Positions 1-10,410 of a stretch of 64,000 bases of DNA are shown here, piece by piece (within the stretch, counting starts at the first letter, position 1; the number at the start of each line of letters is the position of its first letter). Location: assembly GCF_023349185.1 (NCBI RefSeq), contig NZ_JAKIKY010000013.1, forward strand, positions 1-64,000, read 5' to 3'. Position numbers and translations under genes: made by a program. The notes below the pieces were generated by a model. The model saw only the letters and a program-made list of their open reading frames with translations. It ran no database searches and was not told the DNA's origin. Source of the DNA: Shewanella aquimarina (lineage in GTDB: Bacteria > Pseudomonadota > Gammaproteobacteria > Enterobacterales > Shewanellaceae).

Positions 1-85
1 GAGGCTTCACTTTTCAGTGACTGACCACCCTATCGCCTTAGCTACCAAGTGTTTCGACGCCGCGTTATCTGCTTTGCCGTGTCAG
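1..85 (-). other. Start of rRNA operon leader (partial)
   Basis: This is the transcribed leader that follows rrn P1, cut by the window edge. No boxA antitermination element (TGCTCTTTA-like) is reached before position 1. The short plus-strand reading frame here shows no family signature and crosses the promoter, so I do not call a gene. Confidence 0.6.
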
Positions 86-122
86 TGGATGCGCATTATA
101 GGCAGTTCTGATTTGGGCGCAA
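86..122 (-). promoter_or_regulatory. rRNA operon P1 promoter
   Basis: Read leftward, the -35 is TTGCGC (122-117), the spacer 16 bp and the -10 TATAAT (100-95). It is followed by GCGCATCCACTGACACGG, nearly the start region of E. coli rrn P1 (GCGCCACCACTGACACGG). The 16-bp spacer and GC-rich discriminator are typical of stringently controlled rRNA promoters. By alignment the transcript should begin at the A opposite position 86. The rRNA genes themselves lie outside the window. Confidence 0.85.
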
Positions 123-185
123 GTGGTTTTTTAAGAAAAATCAGACTTTTTTCGATCTTTTTAGATAGTCACATCATACACACCA
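123..185 (-). promoter_or_regulatory. Likely UP element upstream of rrn P1
   Basis: The bases just upstream of the -35 are dense in A and T tracts, with runs of T near 126-131, 146-151 and 156-160. This matches an rRNA UP element bound by the RNA polymerase alpha subunit. Fis sites may lie further right, but I cannot call them by eye. Confidence 0.55.
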
Positions 186-262
186 TTTACCCCCAAAGTT
201 ATCCACAAATGTCGCTATTTAGGCGCCATCTTCACCTTAAAGGCAACGGATTTAGGGGATCA

Positions 263-289
263 AAAAAGCCATCCTTAGGATGGCTTTTT
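263..289 (-). terminator. Intrinsic terminator of secA (bidirectional shape)
   Basis: A 12-bp perfect stem (263-274 with 278-289) with a 3-nt loop and A/T runs on both sides lies about 40 bp after the secA stop. It separates the secA transcript from the rrn promoter. Confidence 0.85.
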
Positions 290-329
290 AATATGCATGG
301 CTAAGTTCAGCTAACCACTTACTATACTA

Positions 330-3053
330 TTAGCTTAACTTGCCGTGGCACTGCTTATACTTGCGACCCGAACCACAAGGACAAGGATCGTTACGGCCAA
401 CCTTCTCACCTTCACGTACTACAGGCTGAGTCGCGGCCAAGGCTTGTGCCTCTTCTGCACCGACGAGGGCTTCCGCTTCTGCGTGCTGATAGTCGCGACG
501 CATCTTAGCTTCTTCCTGGCGACGACGCTCTTCCATCTCTTCGACATCAGACTGAGCCTGAACCTGTACCTTAGAGAGAATGCTGATCACATCATGCTTC
601 AAAGATTCCAACATCTGCTGGAATAGCTCGAACGACTCACGCTTATATTCCTGCTTAGGATTCTTCTGCGCATAGCCACGCAGGTGGATGCCCTGACGCA
701 GATGATCCATTGCCGCCAGATGCTCTTTCCAGAGACCATCTAACGTTTGCAGCATGACGGCTTTCTCGAACTGACGTAGCACCTGAGCGCCAACCATCTC
801 TTCTTTTGCCTTATATGCCTTCACCCACATCTCGACGATACGCTCACGTAGCGTCTCTTCGTGTAGATCGTCTTCCTTATCCAACCACTCCTGGACAGGC
901 ATTCTTAGGGCGTACTCTTGCTCGAGACGCGTCTCGAGGCCGGCAACATCCCATAGCTCTTCGACAGACTGTGGTGGAATGTACTGATCAATGAGACCGT
1001 TAACCACATCAGCCTGGATATTAACGATAGTGTCTTGAATACTCTCGGCATCCATCAACTCGTTACGCTGGGCATAGACTACCTGACGCTGATCGTTTGC
1101 CACGTCATCGAATTCAAGCAGCTGCTTACGAATATCGAAGTTACGTGCCTCAACCTTACGCTGGGCATTCTCGATAGCACGTGATACCCAAGGGTGCTCG
1201 ATAGCCTCGCCTTTCTCCATACCAAGCTTCTTCATCATAGATGAAACACGCTCAGAGGCGAAAATACGCATCAGGCTGTCTTCCATCGACAGATAGAAGC
1301 GTGATGAACCGGCATCACCCTGACGACCTGAACGGCCACGAAGCTGGTTATCGATACGACGCGACTCATGACGCTCGGTACCTAGGATATGCAGACCGCC
1401 TGCGGCAACCACTTCGTCGTGTCGCACTTGCCAATCGGCCTTAATCTTAGCCTTATGTTCGGCGGTTGGATTGTCGAGCGCGTCGATCTCCATGTTCCAG
1501 TTACCACCTAACACGATATCGGTACCACGACCGGCCATGTTAGTTGCGATGGTTACTGCACCACTGCGGCCCGCCTGAGCAACGATCTCCGCTTCGCGCT
1601 CGTGGAACTTAGCATTAAGTACCTCGTGAGGGATCTTAGCCTTCTTCAGCAGGCTATGAAGCAGTTCAGACTGTTCGATAGATACAGTACCTACCAATAC
1701 TGGTTGGCCACGATCACGACAATCTATGATGTCTTTAATGATGGCATCGTATTTCTCTTCCGCCGTCAGATAGACAAGATCCGCGTGATCTTTACGCACC
1801 ATAGGACGGTTAGTCGGGATCACCACGGTATCCAGACCATAGATGTGTTGGAATTCGAACGCTTCGGTATCGGCGGTACCCGTCATACCGGCCAGCTTTT
1901 CATACTGACGGAAGAAGTTCTGGAAGGTGATAGACGCCAGCGTCTGGTTTTCATTTTGAATATGAACCCCTTCTTTGGCTTCTACCGCCTGGTGCAGACC
2001 TTCTGACCAACGACGACCCGGCATAGTACGACCCGTATGTTCATCGACGATGATCACTTCGTTGTCTTGAACTATGTAGTCAACATCTTTTTCAAATAGG
2101 GTATGAGCACGTAGCGCCGCGTTAACATGGTGCAGCAACGAGATGTTAGTTGCCGAATAGAGTGAGTCACCCTCGGCCAGCATACCGCGCTCGGTCAGCA
2201 GAACTTCAACTTTCTCCTGACCACGCTCTGTCATGTGGACCTGCTTGGCCTTCTCATCGATAGAGTAATCGCCATCGCCGATCTCTTCCTCGGTATCTTC
2301 CTTCTCCTGACGGATAAGGTGAGGGATAAGAGTGTTGATCTTGATATACAGCTCAGAGCTGTCTTCGGCGGCGCCCGAGATGATCAGTGGCGTACGCGCC
2401 TCATCGATCAGAATCGAGTCGACCTCATCGATCAGTGCATAATGCAGTGGACGTTGCACGCGCTCGTTTGGCGAGAACGCCATGTTGTCACGCAGGTAAT
2501 CGAAGCCAAACTCGTTGTTAGTACCATAGGTAATATCTGACGCGTAGGCCATCTTCTTCTCGGCCTGACCCATACCGGCGATATTCACGCCGACAGTCAT
2601 GCCCAGAAACTCAAATAGGGGACGGTTGTTTTCCGCATCGCGACGGGCAAGGTAGTCGTTCACAGTGATCACGTGAACCCCTTTGCCGGTCAAGGCGTTC
2701 AAATAGGCGGGGAGTGTTGCGGTCAGCGTCTTACCTTCACCGGTACGCATCTCGGCGATGCGGTTACTGTCGAGCACCATACCACCAAGCAGCTGCACGT
2801 CGAAGTGGCGCATCTCAAACACACGCTTAGAGGCTTCGCGTACCACGGCAAAGGCTTCTGGCATGACATCGTCCAGCGTCTGGCCCGATTCCAATCGCTC
2901 CTTAAACTCGGCCGTCTTGGCCTTGAGTTCCTCGTCGGATAACTTCTCAAAATCCGCTTCGAGGGCATTAATCTTTGTGACAATCTTACCGAGAGTTTTT
3001 AGGGTGCGATCGTTACGACTACCAAATATTTTTGTCAGTAATTTACCAAACAT
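330..3053 (-). CDS. secA: Preprotein translocase ATPase SecA
   Basis: SecA drives unfolded preproteins through SecYEG by ATP hydrolysis, working at the inner-membrane surface. The protein has 907 residues, the usual length. A Walker A-like MRTGEGKTL lies near residue 100 and the [14 protein letters not shown] segment near 210. The C-terminal zinc site has Cys891, Cys893, Cys902 and His903, the SecB- and lipid-binding tail. I chose the ATG at 3053, which gives the canonical [11 protein letters not shown] start; a GTG three codons upstream is possible. The gene follows the M23 endopeptidase by 58 bp on the same strand, and no mutT follows it, unlike in E. coli. Confidence 0.97.
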   Translation of the reverse strand: MFGKLLTKIFGSRNDRTLKTLGKIVTKINALEADFEKLSDEELKAKTAEFKERLESGQTLDDVMPEAFAVVREASKRVFEMRHFDVQLLGGMVLDSNRIAEMRTGEGKTLTATLPAYLNALTGKGVHVITVNDYLARRDAENNRPLFEFLGMTVGVNIAGMGQAEKKMAYASDITYGTNNEFGFDYLRDNMAFSPNERVQRPLHYALIDEVDSILIDEARTPLIISGAAEDSSELYIKINTLIPHLIRQEKEDTEEEIGDGDYSIDEKAKQVHMTERGQEKVEVLLTERGMLAEGDSLYSATNISLLHHVNAALRAHTLFEKDVDYIVQDNEVIIVDEHTGRTMPGRRWSEGLHQAVEAKEGVHIQNENQTLASITFQNFFRQYEKLAGMTGTADTEAFEFQHIYGLDTVVIPTNRPMVRKDHADLVYLTAEEKYDAIIKDIIDCRDRGQPVLVGTVSIEQSELLHSLLKKAKIPHEVLNAKFHEREAEIVAQAGRSGAVTIATNMAGRGTDIVLGGNWNMEIDALDNPTAEHKAKIKADWQVRHDEVVAAGGLHILGTERHESRRIDNQLRGRSGRQGDAGSSRFYLSMEDSLMRIFASERVSSMMKKLGMEKGEAIEHPWVSRAIENAQRKVEARNFDIRKQLLEFDDVANDQRQVVYAQRNELMDAESIQDTIVNIQADVVNGLIDQYIPPQSVEELWDVAGLETRLEQEYALRMPVQEWLDKEDDLHEETLRERIVEMWVKAYKAKEEMVGAQVLRQFEKAVMLQTLDGLWKEHLAAMDHLRQGIHLRGYAQKNPKQEYKRESFELFQQMLESLKHDVISILSKVQVQAQSDVEEMEERRRQEEAKMRRDYQHAEAEALVGAEEAQALAATQPVVREGEKVGRNDPCPCGSGRKYKQCHGKLS

Positions 3054-3111
3054 CTGAACCACTTTTATGTTGTTGGCTAAGTCCCTGTCGAGTCTAAAAG
3101 CCTATTTTAGT

Positions 3112-4011
3112 TTAACCTGCCTTGCGGTAGACATACTTCTTAGGATCTATCTGCTGTCCACCACGCAACACTTCATAATGCACATGGGGACCGGTCGAAC
3201 GACCCGTACTCCCCATTTTGGCAATACTTTCGCCTTTTGCGACCACATCACCTACAGCTACTGACAAAGACTTATTGTGTCCATAGCGAGTTCGCAGACC
3301 ATTACCATGATCTATCTCGACCAACTCACCATAACCAAACATATTGCCTGCCCATGTTACGACGCCGCCCGCGGTGGCGACAACATCGGCTCCCTCTTTG
3401 CCGGCAAAGTCTATGCCTTTGTGCATGGTTCTGCGGCCGTTAAAGGGATCATTGCGTAAACCGTAGGGCGAAGATAACCAACCTTTCTGGATGGGACGCC
3501 CCGAGATATAACGTTCTTCATCTATATGGAGATTAGATGTCACCGTTTCAAGTAGTGATAATTGAACATTATTGTTATCTATTCGTGACACTAGCCTATC
3601 CATGTCCTGGATAAGCTGATCGAGTTCGATGTTACTGCCCAGTTCGCTCAGGCCGCCAACACCGACTTCAGAAGAGAAATCGAATTGATCTTCGAGTTTG
3701 TAATCTTTTGCAACTTGCTGACCCAAGGCCTCGAGACGAGCCACCTTAGCCTGCATCTTTGCCACATGGGTAACCAAGATCGCCAGTTGCGATTCGGTCG
3801 CGCCTTTGAGTTCGATAAGCTCGTTCTTCTGCTCTTCACGAGCGACACGTTCGTTATCGACGCTGGCCTGCTGTTGCTGAATTTGTTTGGCGTTATGCTG
3901 ATATAAGCCAGTGCCTGCGGCGATAAGCAAAACCGGTAATAATAGCCAACGCTTACCCGGCTGCCAGCGCGTCGCACCATTCCGACCTTGAATAAAAACT
4001 GTTACACTCAT
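3112..4011 (-). CDS. M23 (LytM) family peptidoglycan endopeptidase, membrane-anchored
   Basis: The 299-residue protein has one N-terminal membrane helix (about 24-40, LLLPVLLIAAGTGLY), a periplasmic coiled coil rich in Gln and Glu (about 45-110) and a C-terminal M23 domain (about 195-290). The zinc and catalytic motifs HKGIDF, RYGHN and HVHYEV are intact, so it should be active and cut peptide cross-links, unlike degenerate EnvC/NlpD activators. Start at 4011 (MSVTVFIQGRNG); an upstream in-frame start at 4068 would run into dciA. It is transcribed toward secA and fills the lpxC-secA interval that carries secM in E. coli. Its start codon is only 27 bp from that of the divergent dciA. Confidence 0.88.
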   Translation of the reverse strand: MSVTVFIQGRNGATRWQPGKRWLLLPVLLIAAGTGLYQHNAKQIQQQQASVDNERVAREEQKNELIELKGATESQLAILVTHVAKMQAKVARLEALGQQVAKDYKLEDQFDFSSEVGVGGLSELGSNIELDQLIQDMDRLVSRIDNNNVQLSLLETVTSNLHIDEERYISGRPIQKGWLSSPYGLRNDPFNGRRTMHKGIDFAGKEGADVVATAGGVVTWAGNMFGYGELVEIDHGNGLRTRYGHNKSLSVAVGDVVAKGESIAKMGSTGRSTGPHVHYEVLRGGQQIDPKKYVYRKAG

Positions 4012-4038
4012 AGCCTCATTAAGCCATTTTATTATGTT

Positions 4039-4494
4039 ATGAAAAAGCCCCCGCAGGACCTCAGTCAATTACTGCTTCAGCAGGGTCAATTGCCCTCTAT
4101 CGCCGAAAAAGCAGAACTACTGCTTCATCTGGATCATCATGTAAAACAGGTGATCACAGGTCCTGTCACGGAACAACTAAAAGTCGCCAACTTCCGTCAA
4201 GGTGTGCTCGTTATCGAAACCAGTACCGCCGCATGGGCTGCGAGAATAAACTTTCAAAAACCCAAGCTTTTGCAACAGTTACAAGCCGAAACGCTCCCCA
4301 TGCTGTCCGCTATCGAGGTTAAAGTCAACCCAAGCCTGAAAATGTATGAGACAAAATCAAAGCAGGCTCACAACCAGATAAGCGAAACCGCTGCGGCGCA
4401 TATCGACGCCTTGGCCGAGCATATAGAAGGTTCCCTAGGCCAAAAACTAAAACGGCTGGCTGCTTTAGCCAGCCGTTCAAGGCAATCCAAATAG
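4039..4494 (+). CDS. dciA: DciA (DUF721), replicative helicase loader
   Basis: DciA is the ancestral bacterial loader of the DnaB helicase and replaces E. coli DnaC in most bacteria. This 151-residue protein has the DUF721 core: VANFRQGVLVIETSTAAWAA at about residues 52-71, then a helical part and IEVKVNP. The C-terminal region is longer and charged. I chose the ATG at 4039 (MKKPPQDLSQ); a start at 3988 would lie inside the M23 gene. DciA genes commonly sit near lpxC and secA in Pseudomonas and Vibrio, which supports the call. It converges on lpxC, with only 3 bp between the stop codons. Confidence 0.88.
   Translation: MKKPPQDLSQLLLQQGQLPSIAEKAELLLHLDHHVKQVITGPVTEQLKVANFRQGVLVIETSTAAWAARINFQKPKLLQQLQAETLPMLSAIEVKVNPSLKMYETKSKQAHNQISETAAAHIDALAEHIEGSLGQKLKRLAALASRSRQSK
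4441..4477 (-). terminator. lpxC terminator embedded in the dciA 3' end
   Basis: A perfect 11-bp stem (4451-4461 with 4467-4477) with a 5-nt loop is followed, on the minus strand, by TTAGTTTTTG. It sits about 20-50 bp after the lpxC stop and inside the last codons of dciA. On the plus strand no T run follows, so it should act on lpxC transcripts. Confidence 0.7.
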
Positions 4495-4497
4495 GCG

Positions 4498-5418
4498 TTA
4501 CGCCATTACCGCACCGGCTGGTACGGCGAAACTGACTGGTACCTCTTCTTCTTTCTCGAAGCTTACCAATTCCCAAGCATCTTGCTCGGCTAACAGGGCA
4601 CGAACCAGCTGATTGTTCAGCGCATGCCCTGTCTTAAACGCACGGAATTCACCGACGATAGCATGACCGGCGACATAGAGATCACCGAACGCATCGAGAA
4701 TTTTGTGCTTAACAAACTCGTCCTCATAACGCAGACCATCGGGGTTGAGAACGCGATATTCATCAAGCACAACGGCGTTTTCCATGCTGCCACCTAACGC
4801 CAGGTTGTTGGCGCGCAGATATTCGATGTCGCGCATAAACCCGAAGGTTCTGGCACGGCTGATATCACGCACGAAGGCAGAAGAGGAAAAATCCATCACC
4901 ATGTGCTGCTGACTTCTGGCGATCTCAGGGTGGTTAAAATCGATCGCAAAATCGACTCTAAAGCCCTTAAATGGACGCAGTTCGGCCCACTTATCACCGT
5001 CTTCAACACGCACGGGGCGCTTGATTCTTAGATATTTCTTTGCTGCGGTTTGCTCCTGAATGCCGACAGATTGCAGCAGGAAAACCCAAGGGCTGGCGCT
5101 GCCATCCATAATAGGGATCTCAGGGGCATCGACTTCGATTGTCGCGTTGTCTATGCCTAAACCTGCCAGTGCGGCAAACAGATGCTCAATGGTCGAGATA
5201 CGAACACCTTCGTCATTCACAAGCGCCGTACACATGGTCGTCTCACGCACTTGATCCGCCTTGGCGGCAATGGCCACGCTTGGCGTCAAGTCGGTACGTA
5301 CCAACACGATCCCTGTATTAACTGGCGCGGGTTTGATCGTCAAAGTCACCTTGTTACCGGAATGCAATCCGACACCGGTGGTCTTAACCATTTCTTTAAC
5401 AGTTCTTTGAAAAATCAT
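4498..5418 (-). CDS. lpxC: UDP-3-O-acyl-N-acetylglucosamine deacetylase LpxC
   Basis: LpxC removes the acetyl group from UDP-3-O-acyl-GlcNAc, the committed step of lipid A synthesis in the cytoplasm. The 306-residue length is standard. Zinc ligands are visible as His79 ([11 protein letters not shown]) and the His and Asp of [15 protein letters not shown] near 237-241; the catalytic His follows in FKTGHALNN. It ends the dcw block, 180 bp downstream of ftsZ, and probably also has its own promoter in that gap. The enzyme is normally controlled by FtsH proteolysis through its C-terminal tail; here the tail ends in AVMA, hydrophobic as expected. Confidence 0.96.
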   Translation of the reverse strand: MIFQRTVKEMVKTTGVGLHSGNKVTLTIKPAPVNTGIVLVRTDLTPSVAIAAKADQVRETTMCTALVNDEGVRISTIEHLFAALAGLGIDNATIEVDAPEIPIMDGSASPWVFLLQSVGIQEQTAAKKYLRIKRPVRVEDGDKWAELRPFKGFRVDFAIDFNHPEIARSQQHMVMDFSSSAFVRDISRARTFGFMRDIEYLRANNLALGGSMENAVVLDEYRVLNPDGLRYEDEFVKHKILDAFGDLYVAGHAIVGEFRAFKTGHALNNQLVRALLAEQDAWELVSFEKEEEVPVSFAVPAGAVMA

Positions 5419-5498
5419 TTAGTTACCCGTTATATCACAACAAAAAAGCGTTTATTTCTGCACAGCAAAGCGGCGCACAAGGGCGCAGCAGGTCGGAC

Positions 5499-5527
5499 AT
5501 GCTAGCATATCTTTGCCAATTCACCAA
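5499..5527 (-). promoter_or_regulatory. Possible lpxC promoter
   Basis: On the minus strand, TTGGTG (5527-5522), a 17-bp spacer and TAGCAT (5504-5499) lie 80-110 bp upstream of lpxC. Both hexamers are imperfect. A short palindrome, CGACGAAATTCGTCG (5536-5550), just upstream may be a weak terminator for ftsZ. Confidence 0.35.
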
Positions 5528-5598
5528 AATTTTACCGACGAAATTCGTCGTACCACATCCTGGTATATGGCGCCGACTAGCACGCTCCTACCCGAAGA

Positions 5599-6774
5599 CT
5601 AGTCAGCTTGCTTACGCAAAAATGCCGGTATATCTAAGTAATCAAGGTCACTCTTAGGCGCGGCAGCCGCAGCAGGTTGTGCCACCTGCACAACATTGCC
5701 CGCTCCCATTGCCTGTGGGACAGCTTCTTCCACTGGAAGTTCAATCTTGACCTCAGGTGCTGGCGCAGGCTCAGGGCGTGGCGCAGGCTTAGAAACCAAT
5801 TGAATATCAGGCTTCTTCTCGGCGCCGATACCGGTTGCCACAACCGTTACACGCAGCTCATCGCTCATCTCTGGGTCGATAACCGCACCCACAACCACAG
5901 TCGCATTGTCTGATGCATAAGCCTTAACATGGTTACCCACTGTCTCGAACTCTTCGATGCTCATGTCCATACCGGCTGTGATGTTCACCAATACGCCACG
6001 GGCACCAGCCAAGTCGATATCTTCCAGCAGCGGGCTGGCCACGGCAGCTTCGGCGGCTTCTTCGGCGCGATCTTCACCGCTCGCCACACCTGTACCCATC
6101 ATGGCATTGCCCATCTCAGACATCACAGTCTTAACGTCGGCAAAGTCGACGTTAATCAGACCCGGACGGGTGATCAGCTCGGCGATACCTTGTACCGCAC
6201 CAAGCAACACGTTGTTCGCCGCTGCGAAGGCGTCGAGCAATGAGGTGCCACGGCCCAGGACCTTGAGCAGCTTCTCGTTTGGAATGGTGATCAGCGAGTC
6301 CACATGCTTGGCCAGCATCTCGATGCCTTGGTCGGCATAGGACATACGCTTCTTGCCTTCGAATGGGAAAGGCTTGGTCACCACGGCAACGGTGAGGATC
6401 CCCTCTTCGCGAGCGATCTCGGCCACGACAGGTGCGGCACCTGTACCCGTACCACCACCCATACCGGCGGCGATAAAGATCATGTCCGAGCCCTTAATCG
6501 CGCTGCGGATGTTCTCTCTGTCTTCTTCGGCCGCCAGACGACCGATTTCTGGGTTGGCGCCTGCGCCAAGGCCCTTGGTGACATCACGACCCAACTGAAT
6601 GGTGGTGCCCGCCGCCGATTTGCGTAGCGCCTGGGCATCGGTATTGGTTGCAACGAACTCAACACCCTCGATATTGTGTTTCACCATATGCTCGACGGCG
6701 TTACCACCACCGCCACCGACGCCGATGACCTTGATCACCGCCTCATCGGAATGACTATCCATGATCTCAAACAT
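5599..6774 (-). CDS. ftsZ: Cell division GTPase FtsZ
   Basis: FtsZ is the tubulin homologue that polymerises into the cytokinetic ring. The 391-residue protein shows the GTP-binding signature GGGTGTG at 106-112 and the T7-loop region [11 protein letters not shown] near 210. A Pro- and Ala-rich linker (about 320-370) follows. The conserved C-terminal peptide [14 protein letters not shown] binds FtsA and ZipA. It lies 34 bp after ftsA on the same strand. Confidence 0.98.
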   Translation of the reverse strand: MFEIMDSHSDEAVIKVIGVGGGGGNAVEHMVKHNIEGVEFVATNTDAQALRKSAAGTTIQLGRDVTKGLGAGANPEIGRLAAEEDRENIRSAIKGSDMIFIAAGMGGGTGTGAAPVVAEIAREEGILTVAVVTKPFPFEGKKRMSYADQGIEMLAKHVDSLITIPNEKLLKVLGRGTSLLDAFAAANNVLLGAVQGIAELITRPGLINVDFADVKTVMSEMGNAMMGTGVASGEDRAEEAAEAAVASPLLEDIDLAGARGVLVNITAGMDMSIEEFETVGNHVKAYASDNATVVVGAVIDPEMSDELRVTVVATGIGAEKKPDIQLVSKPAPRPEPAPAPEVKIELPVEEAVPQAMGAGNVVQVAQPAAAAAPKSDLDYLDIPAFLRKQAD

Positions 6775-6808
6775 GGTATTTTCTCCGTTTTAGTCTGCGT
6801 TATTAACC

Positions 6809-8044
6809 TTAAAACTCACCCTTAAACCAGCTCTGGACCCGATTCCAAAGACTGGTCACCCCTTGGCGCTCTGGGCGCTCGAACTGTCGCTCGAGCACTC
6901 GTCTTGCACCATAATGTAACAACCCAACACCCGTGGAGTAGATGGGCTGGTTCACATATTCAAATAATCCTTTCACCGGCAACGGCTCGGCCACCCTAAC
7001 CGGCATGCCGAAGGTCGCCTCGGCGACATCTACCGCCCCTTCAATCGATGCGGTACCGCCCGTGAGTACGATACCGGCGGCAACCTGATCTTCCAGGCCG
7101 CAGTCGCGTAACTCTTTACGCACCAGCTCGAACAGCTCCTGATACCTTGGCTCGACTACCTCGGCCAGGGTATGGCGCGACATGGTACGCGACGGACGTC
7201 CACCCACAGATGGCACCTCTATGCTGTCTTCGCGGCTCACCATGGCGCTTCTGGCGCTGGCGTACTGCACCTTAATCTGCTCGGCGTGTGACAACGGCGT
7301 GCGGAAGATCTTGGCGATATCGCTGGTTACCTGATTACCCGCCACAGGCACCACGGCACAGTGACGCAGGGCGCCATTGGTGTAGATAGTGATATCTGTG
7401 GTGCCACCACCCATATCTACCAGACAGACACCCAGATCTTTCTCATCATCGGTGAGCACGGCATCTGCCGAGGCGATCGCCGAGAACACCAGGTCATCTA
7501 CCTTCAGGCCGCAACGCTCGACGCTCTTGGTAATGTTCTTGGCCATATCATTGGCGCAGGTAACGATATGCACCTTGGCTTCCATACGCATCCCCGACAT
7601 ACCTATAGGGCTGCGGATTCCGTCCTGAACATCGATGGCGTACTCTTGTGGCAAGACGTGCAGAATACGACGCTCCGTCGGGATCTTCACCGAGCGGGCG
7701 GTATGGATGACGTTGTCCACGTCTTCCTGAGTTACCTCTTCGTCGTTAATCGACACCATGCCGTTTTCGTTCTGACACTGGATATGCTTGCCCGAGATCC
7801 CCAGGTAGACCGAGGCTACCTGGCAGTCGGCCATCAACTCGGCCTGATCCAGTGCACGCTGCACACTACGCACGATAGAGTCGAGATCGTTCACCCCGCC
7901 CTTATCCATACCACGGGAGGGGTGACTGCCGAGGCCGACCACACTGATCTCGCCATCGGGTAATACCTCACCGATGATCACAGCAACTTTGGACGTTCCT
8001 ATGTCTAATCCAACGATCAGATTTCTATCTTGATTCTTGGTCAT
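6809..8044 (-). CDS. ftsA: Cell division protein FtsA
   Basis: FtsA is an actin-like ATPase that tethers FtsZ filaments to the membrane. The 411-residue protein has the phosphate-1 motif GLDIGTSKV near residue 13 and the phosphate-2 type segment VDMGGGTTDI near 210. The C-terminal SLWNRVQSWFKGEF is the amphipathic membrane-targeting helix. It starts only 3 bp after ftsQ and is surely co-transcribed with it. Confidence 0.97.
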   Translation of the reverse strand: MTKNQDRNLIVGLDIGTSKVAVIIGEVLPDGEISVVGLGSHPSRGMDKGGVNDLDSIVRSVQRALDQAELMADCQVASVYLGISGKHIQCQNENGMVSINDEEVTQEDVDNVIHTARSVKIPTERRILHVLPQEYAIDVQDGIRSPIGMSGMRMEAKVHIVTCANDMAKNITKSVERCGLKVDDLVFSAIASADAVLTDDEKDLGVCLVDMGGGTTDITIYTNGALRHCAVVPVAGNQVTSDIAKIFRTPLSHAEQIKVQYASARSAMVSREDSIEVPSVGGRPSRTMSRHTLAEVVEPRYQELFELVRKELRDCGLEDQVAAGIVLTGGTASIEGAVDVAEATFGMPVRVAEPLPVKGLFEYVNQPIYSTGVGLLHYGARRVLERQFERPERQGVTSLWNRVQSWFKGEF

Positions 8045-8047
8045 TAA

Positions 8048-8812
8048 TTAACGGCTCTCATCTTGTGCTTCATCCCAACCTACGGCCAATCCGGTATCGT
8101 AGCGCAAATCGACTCGGGCAACGGGCTTATCCTGTTTCGCCAATGTGGGATACACATGGATAAAGCGCTGCACCCTTGCCATCTTATCTTCCCTTCCCAG
8201 CTTCAACTCTATGCCGTTGGCCAGCACGGCTAGCCAGGCATGTCTGGGGCTTAACTCTAAACGGGCCAAATCGAACCCGTTGATCTTCAATAATTCACTT
8301 ACCTGGCGATAGTTAGTCAACACTGACTTCGCCTGGTCTTCCGGGCCGACCAGTTTGGGTAACTGGCCTATGCCCTCACGCAGCGGCGCCTTAAACACCT
8401 GCCCCTGCTCATTGAGCCAATCTGTCTCGTTCCAGTGGGCAACCGGCGTCTGCTCCACCAGATACACCTTTAACTTGGCAGGCCACTCGCGCCGTACCGA
8501 GGCGTGGTAGACCCAGGGCAGATTCTCCAGCGCCTGCTGCACCTGGTTCACATCCGCCGAGAAGAAGCTTCTCTGCATCAGATCCTGCAGCGCACTGCGT
8601 ATCTCGGCATCGCTGGTAAACTGCCTGTCACCCTTTATCGCCACCGCCTCGATAGGCAGGGCATCGGCATCGTTCAACACCAGGTGTAGCTTCCAGCCTC
8701 CCATCGACAAGCCACACAGCACCAGGAAAAGAAAAATCAAGCCGAAACACAGGTACCAATCGACCTGTCCCAACCTACTTTTCCAACGGCTACCTAGCTC
8801 TCTTAAGGACAC
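8048..8812 (-). CDS. ftsQ: Cell division protein FtsQ
   Basis: FtsQ is a single-pass membrane protein that joins FtsB and FtsL in the divisome. The 254-residue sequence has one membrane helix at about 20-40 (YLCFGLIFLFLVLCGLSMGG). A POTRA domain begins near residue 55 (IEAVAIKGDRQFTSDAEIRSAL), followed by the beta domain. Upstream is a 143-bp gap to murC; the ddlB gene found there in E. coli is absent. Confidence 0.95.
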   Translation of the reverse strand: MSLRELGSRWKSRLGQVDWYLCFGLIFLFLVLCGLSMGGWKLHLVLNDADALPIEAVAIKGDRQFTSDAEIRSALQDLMQRSFFSADVNQVQQALENLPWVYHASVRREWPAKLKVYLVEQTPVAHWNETDWLNEQGQVFKAPLREGIGQLPKLVGPEDQAKSVLTNYRQVSELLKINGFDLARLELSPRHAWLAVLANGIELKLGREDKMARVQRFIHVYPTLAKQDKPVARVDLRYDTGLAVGWDEAQDESR

Positions 8813-8955
8813 TGCTTATCGCCCTAACGCATCATTTAATGTATAAAAATCAATCAACTTACTACCAGAGGGCAGTCGTAAGGAACCGGCCATTATAACT
8901 ACCTCACCTCTAGCGTCAAAAGCTTCATCGAGGCCAGGGCAAGATGCCCTCAACC

Positions 8956-10410
8956 TCATTGGTTTTCCGACTCAAACTGCAACCCGGCATCGGCCAGTTG
9001 ACGACTCACCGCGCCGATATTGCCGGCCCCTTGGGTCAGCAGCAGATCGCCCTCTTGCAACACACCAGGCAGAATGGTCTGCAGCTGCTCAGGTTCGGCC
9101 ACGAAGATAGGATCTATCTGGCCACGCTGACGAATCGAGCGGCACAGGGCACGACTATCCGCCCCCGGCACAGGCGCCTCTCCGGCACTATAGACATCGA
9201 GTAACAGCAGGCAATCTACCTGGGCCAACACCTCGACAAAATCATCATAGAGATCTCGGGTGCGGCTATATCTGTGGGGCTGATAGATCATCACTAGACG
9301 TTTGTCTGGCCAGCCGGAACGTGCCGCCTTAATGGTTGCCGCCACCTCGCTAGGGTGATGACCATAGTCATCGACCAGCATCACCTCGCCCGCGGCCGTG
9401 GTAAATTCACCCAGCTGCTGGAAACGACGACCTATGCCCTGAAACTCATCCAGGGCACGGATGATCGCCTCATCTTCAATCTCATCTTCTGTCGCCACGG
9501 CAATCGCGGCCAGGGCGTTCAGCACATTGTGACGACCCGGCAGGTTAACCCGCAGCTCCAGATCCGTCATGCCTTCACGGCGCACCGTAAAGCGTGAACT
9601 GTAGCCCTGCTGCTCGAAGTTAAGCGCCTGCACATCGGCATCATCGCTGAAACCATAGGTCACGACCTTACGACCGATGCGTGGCAGTATCTCTCTCACC
9701 ACAGGATCATCGATACAGGCCACGGCCACACCGTAAAACGGCAGGTTATGCAGAAAATCGACAAAGGTGGATTTCAGCTTCTCGAAATCCCCCCCATAGG
9801 TATCCATGTGGTCGGCTTCTATGTTGGTCACCACACTCACCATGGGCTGCAGATGCAGGAAGCTGGCATCGCTCTCGTCCGCCTCGGCGATTAGGTAGCG
9901 GCTCTTACCCAGGCGGGCATTGGTACCGGCACTGTTAAGCAGGCCGCCGATCACGAAGGTAGGATCCCGCTCGGCCTGACCATAGACGCTGGCGATAAGG
10001 CTGGTCGTGGTCGTCTTGCCGTGAGTACCGGCCACCGCCACACCGTGACGATAACGCATCAGCTCGGCCAACATCTCTGCCCGGCGAACTATGGGGATGC
10101 GTCGCTCCTGGGCCGCTAAAATTTCTGGGTTACTGGCATCGATAGCCGTGGAAACCACCACCACATCGGCACCTTCCACCTGATCGGCATGGTGACCGAT
10201 GAAGATCGCCGCGCCGAGTCGTTTAAGACGCGCCGTCACGGCGTTCTCGGCGATGTCGGAACCACTAAGACGATAACCTTCGTTTACCAATACCTCGGCA
10301 ATACCGCCCATACCCGCGCCGCCGATCCCCACAAAGTGAATCCGCTTGACGCGACGCATCTCTGGAATGATGGTTCTTAATTGGGCGTACTTCTCTTCGG
10401 TTCTAATCAT
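8956..10410 (-). CDS. murC: UDP-N-acetylmuramate--L-alanine ligase MurC
   Basis: MurC adds L-Ala to UDP-MurNAc in the cytoplasm. I use the ATG at 10410, which gives 484 residues, the family's length. The nucleotide loop [12 protein letters not shown] is at about 25-36 and the ATP loop [10 protein letters not shown] at 128-137. The start overlaps the end of murG by 8 bp, so translation is probably coupled. The frame continues 18 codons upstream inside murG, but that extension has no family support. Confidence 0.97.
   Translation of the reverse strand: MIRTEEKYAQLRTIIPEMRRVKRIHFVGIGGAGMGGIAEVLVNEGYRLSGSDIAENAVTARLKRLGAAIFIGHHADQVEGADVVVVSTAIDASNPEILAAQERRIPIVRRAEMLAELMRYRHGVAVAGTHGKTTTTSLIASVYGQAERDPTFVIGGLLNSAGTNARLGKSRYLIAEADESDASFLHLQPMVSVVTNIEADHMDTYGGDFEKLKSTFVDFLHNLPFYGVAVACIDDPVVREILPRIGRKVVTYGFSDDADVQALNFEQQGYSSRFTVRREGMTDLELRVNLPGRHNVLNALAAIAVATEDEIEDEAIIRALDEFQGIGRRFQQLGEFTTAAGEVMLVDDYGHHPSEVAATIKAARSGWPDKRLVMIYQPHRYSRTRDLYDDFVEVLAQVDCLLLLDVYSAGEAPVPGADSRALCRSIRQRGQIDPIFVAEPEQLQTILPGVLQEGDLLLTQGAGNIGAVSRQLADAGLQFESENQ

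Noticed and set aside
17..304. 95-codon frame at the left edge
   Set aside because: It crosses the rrn promoter and the secA terminator and has no recognisable domain.
3112..3200. SecM- or VemP-like arrest peptide before secA
   Set aside because: The M23 C-terminus (QQIDPKKYVYRKAG) has no arrest motif that I recognise.
8936..8950. Small hairpin AGGGCA/TGCCCT after murC
   Set aside because: Six base pairs and no T run, so not called as a terminator.
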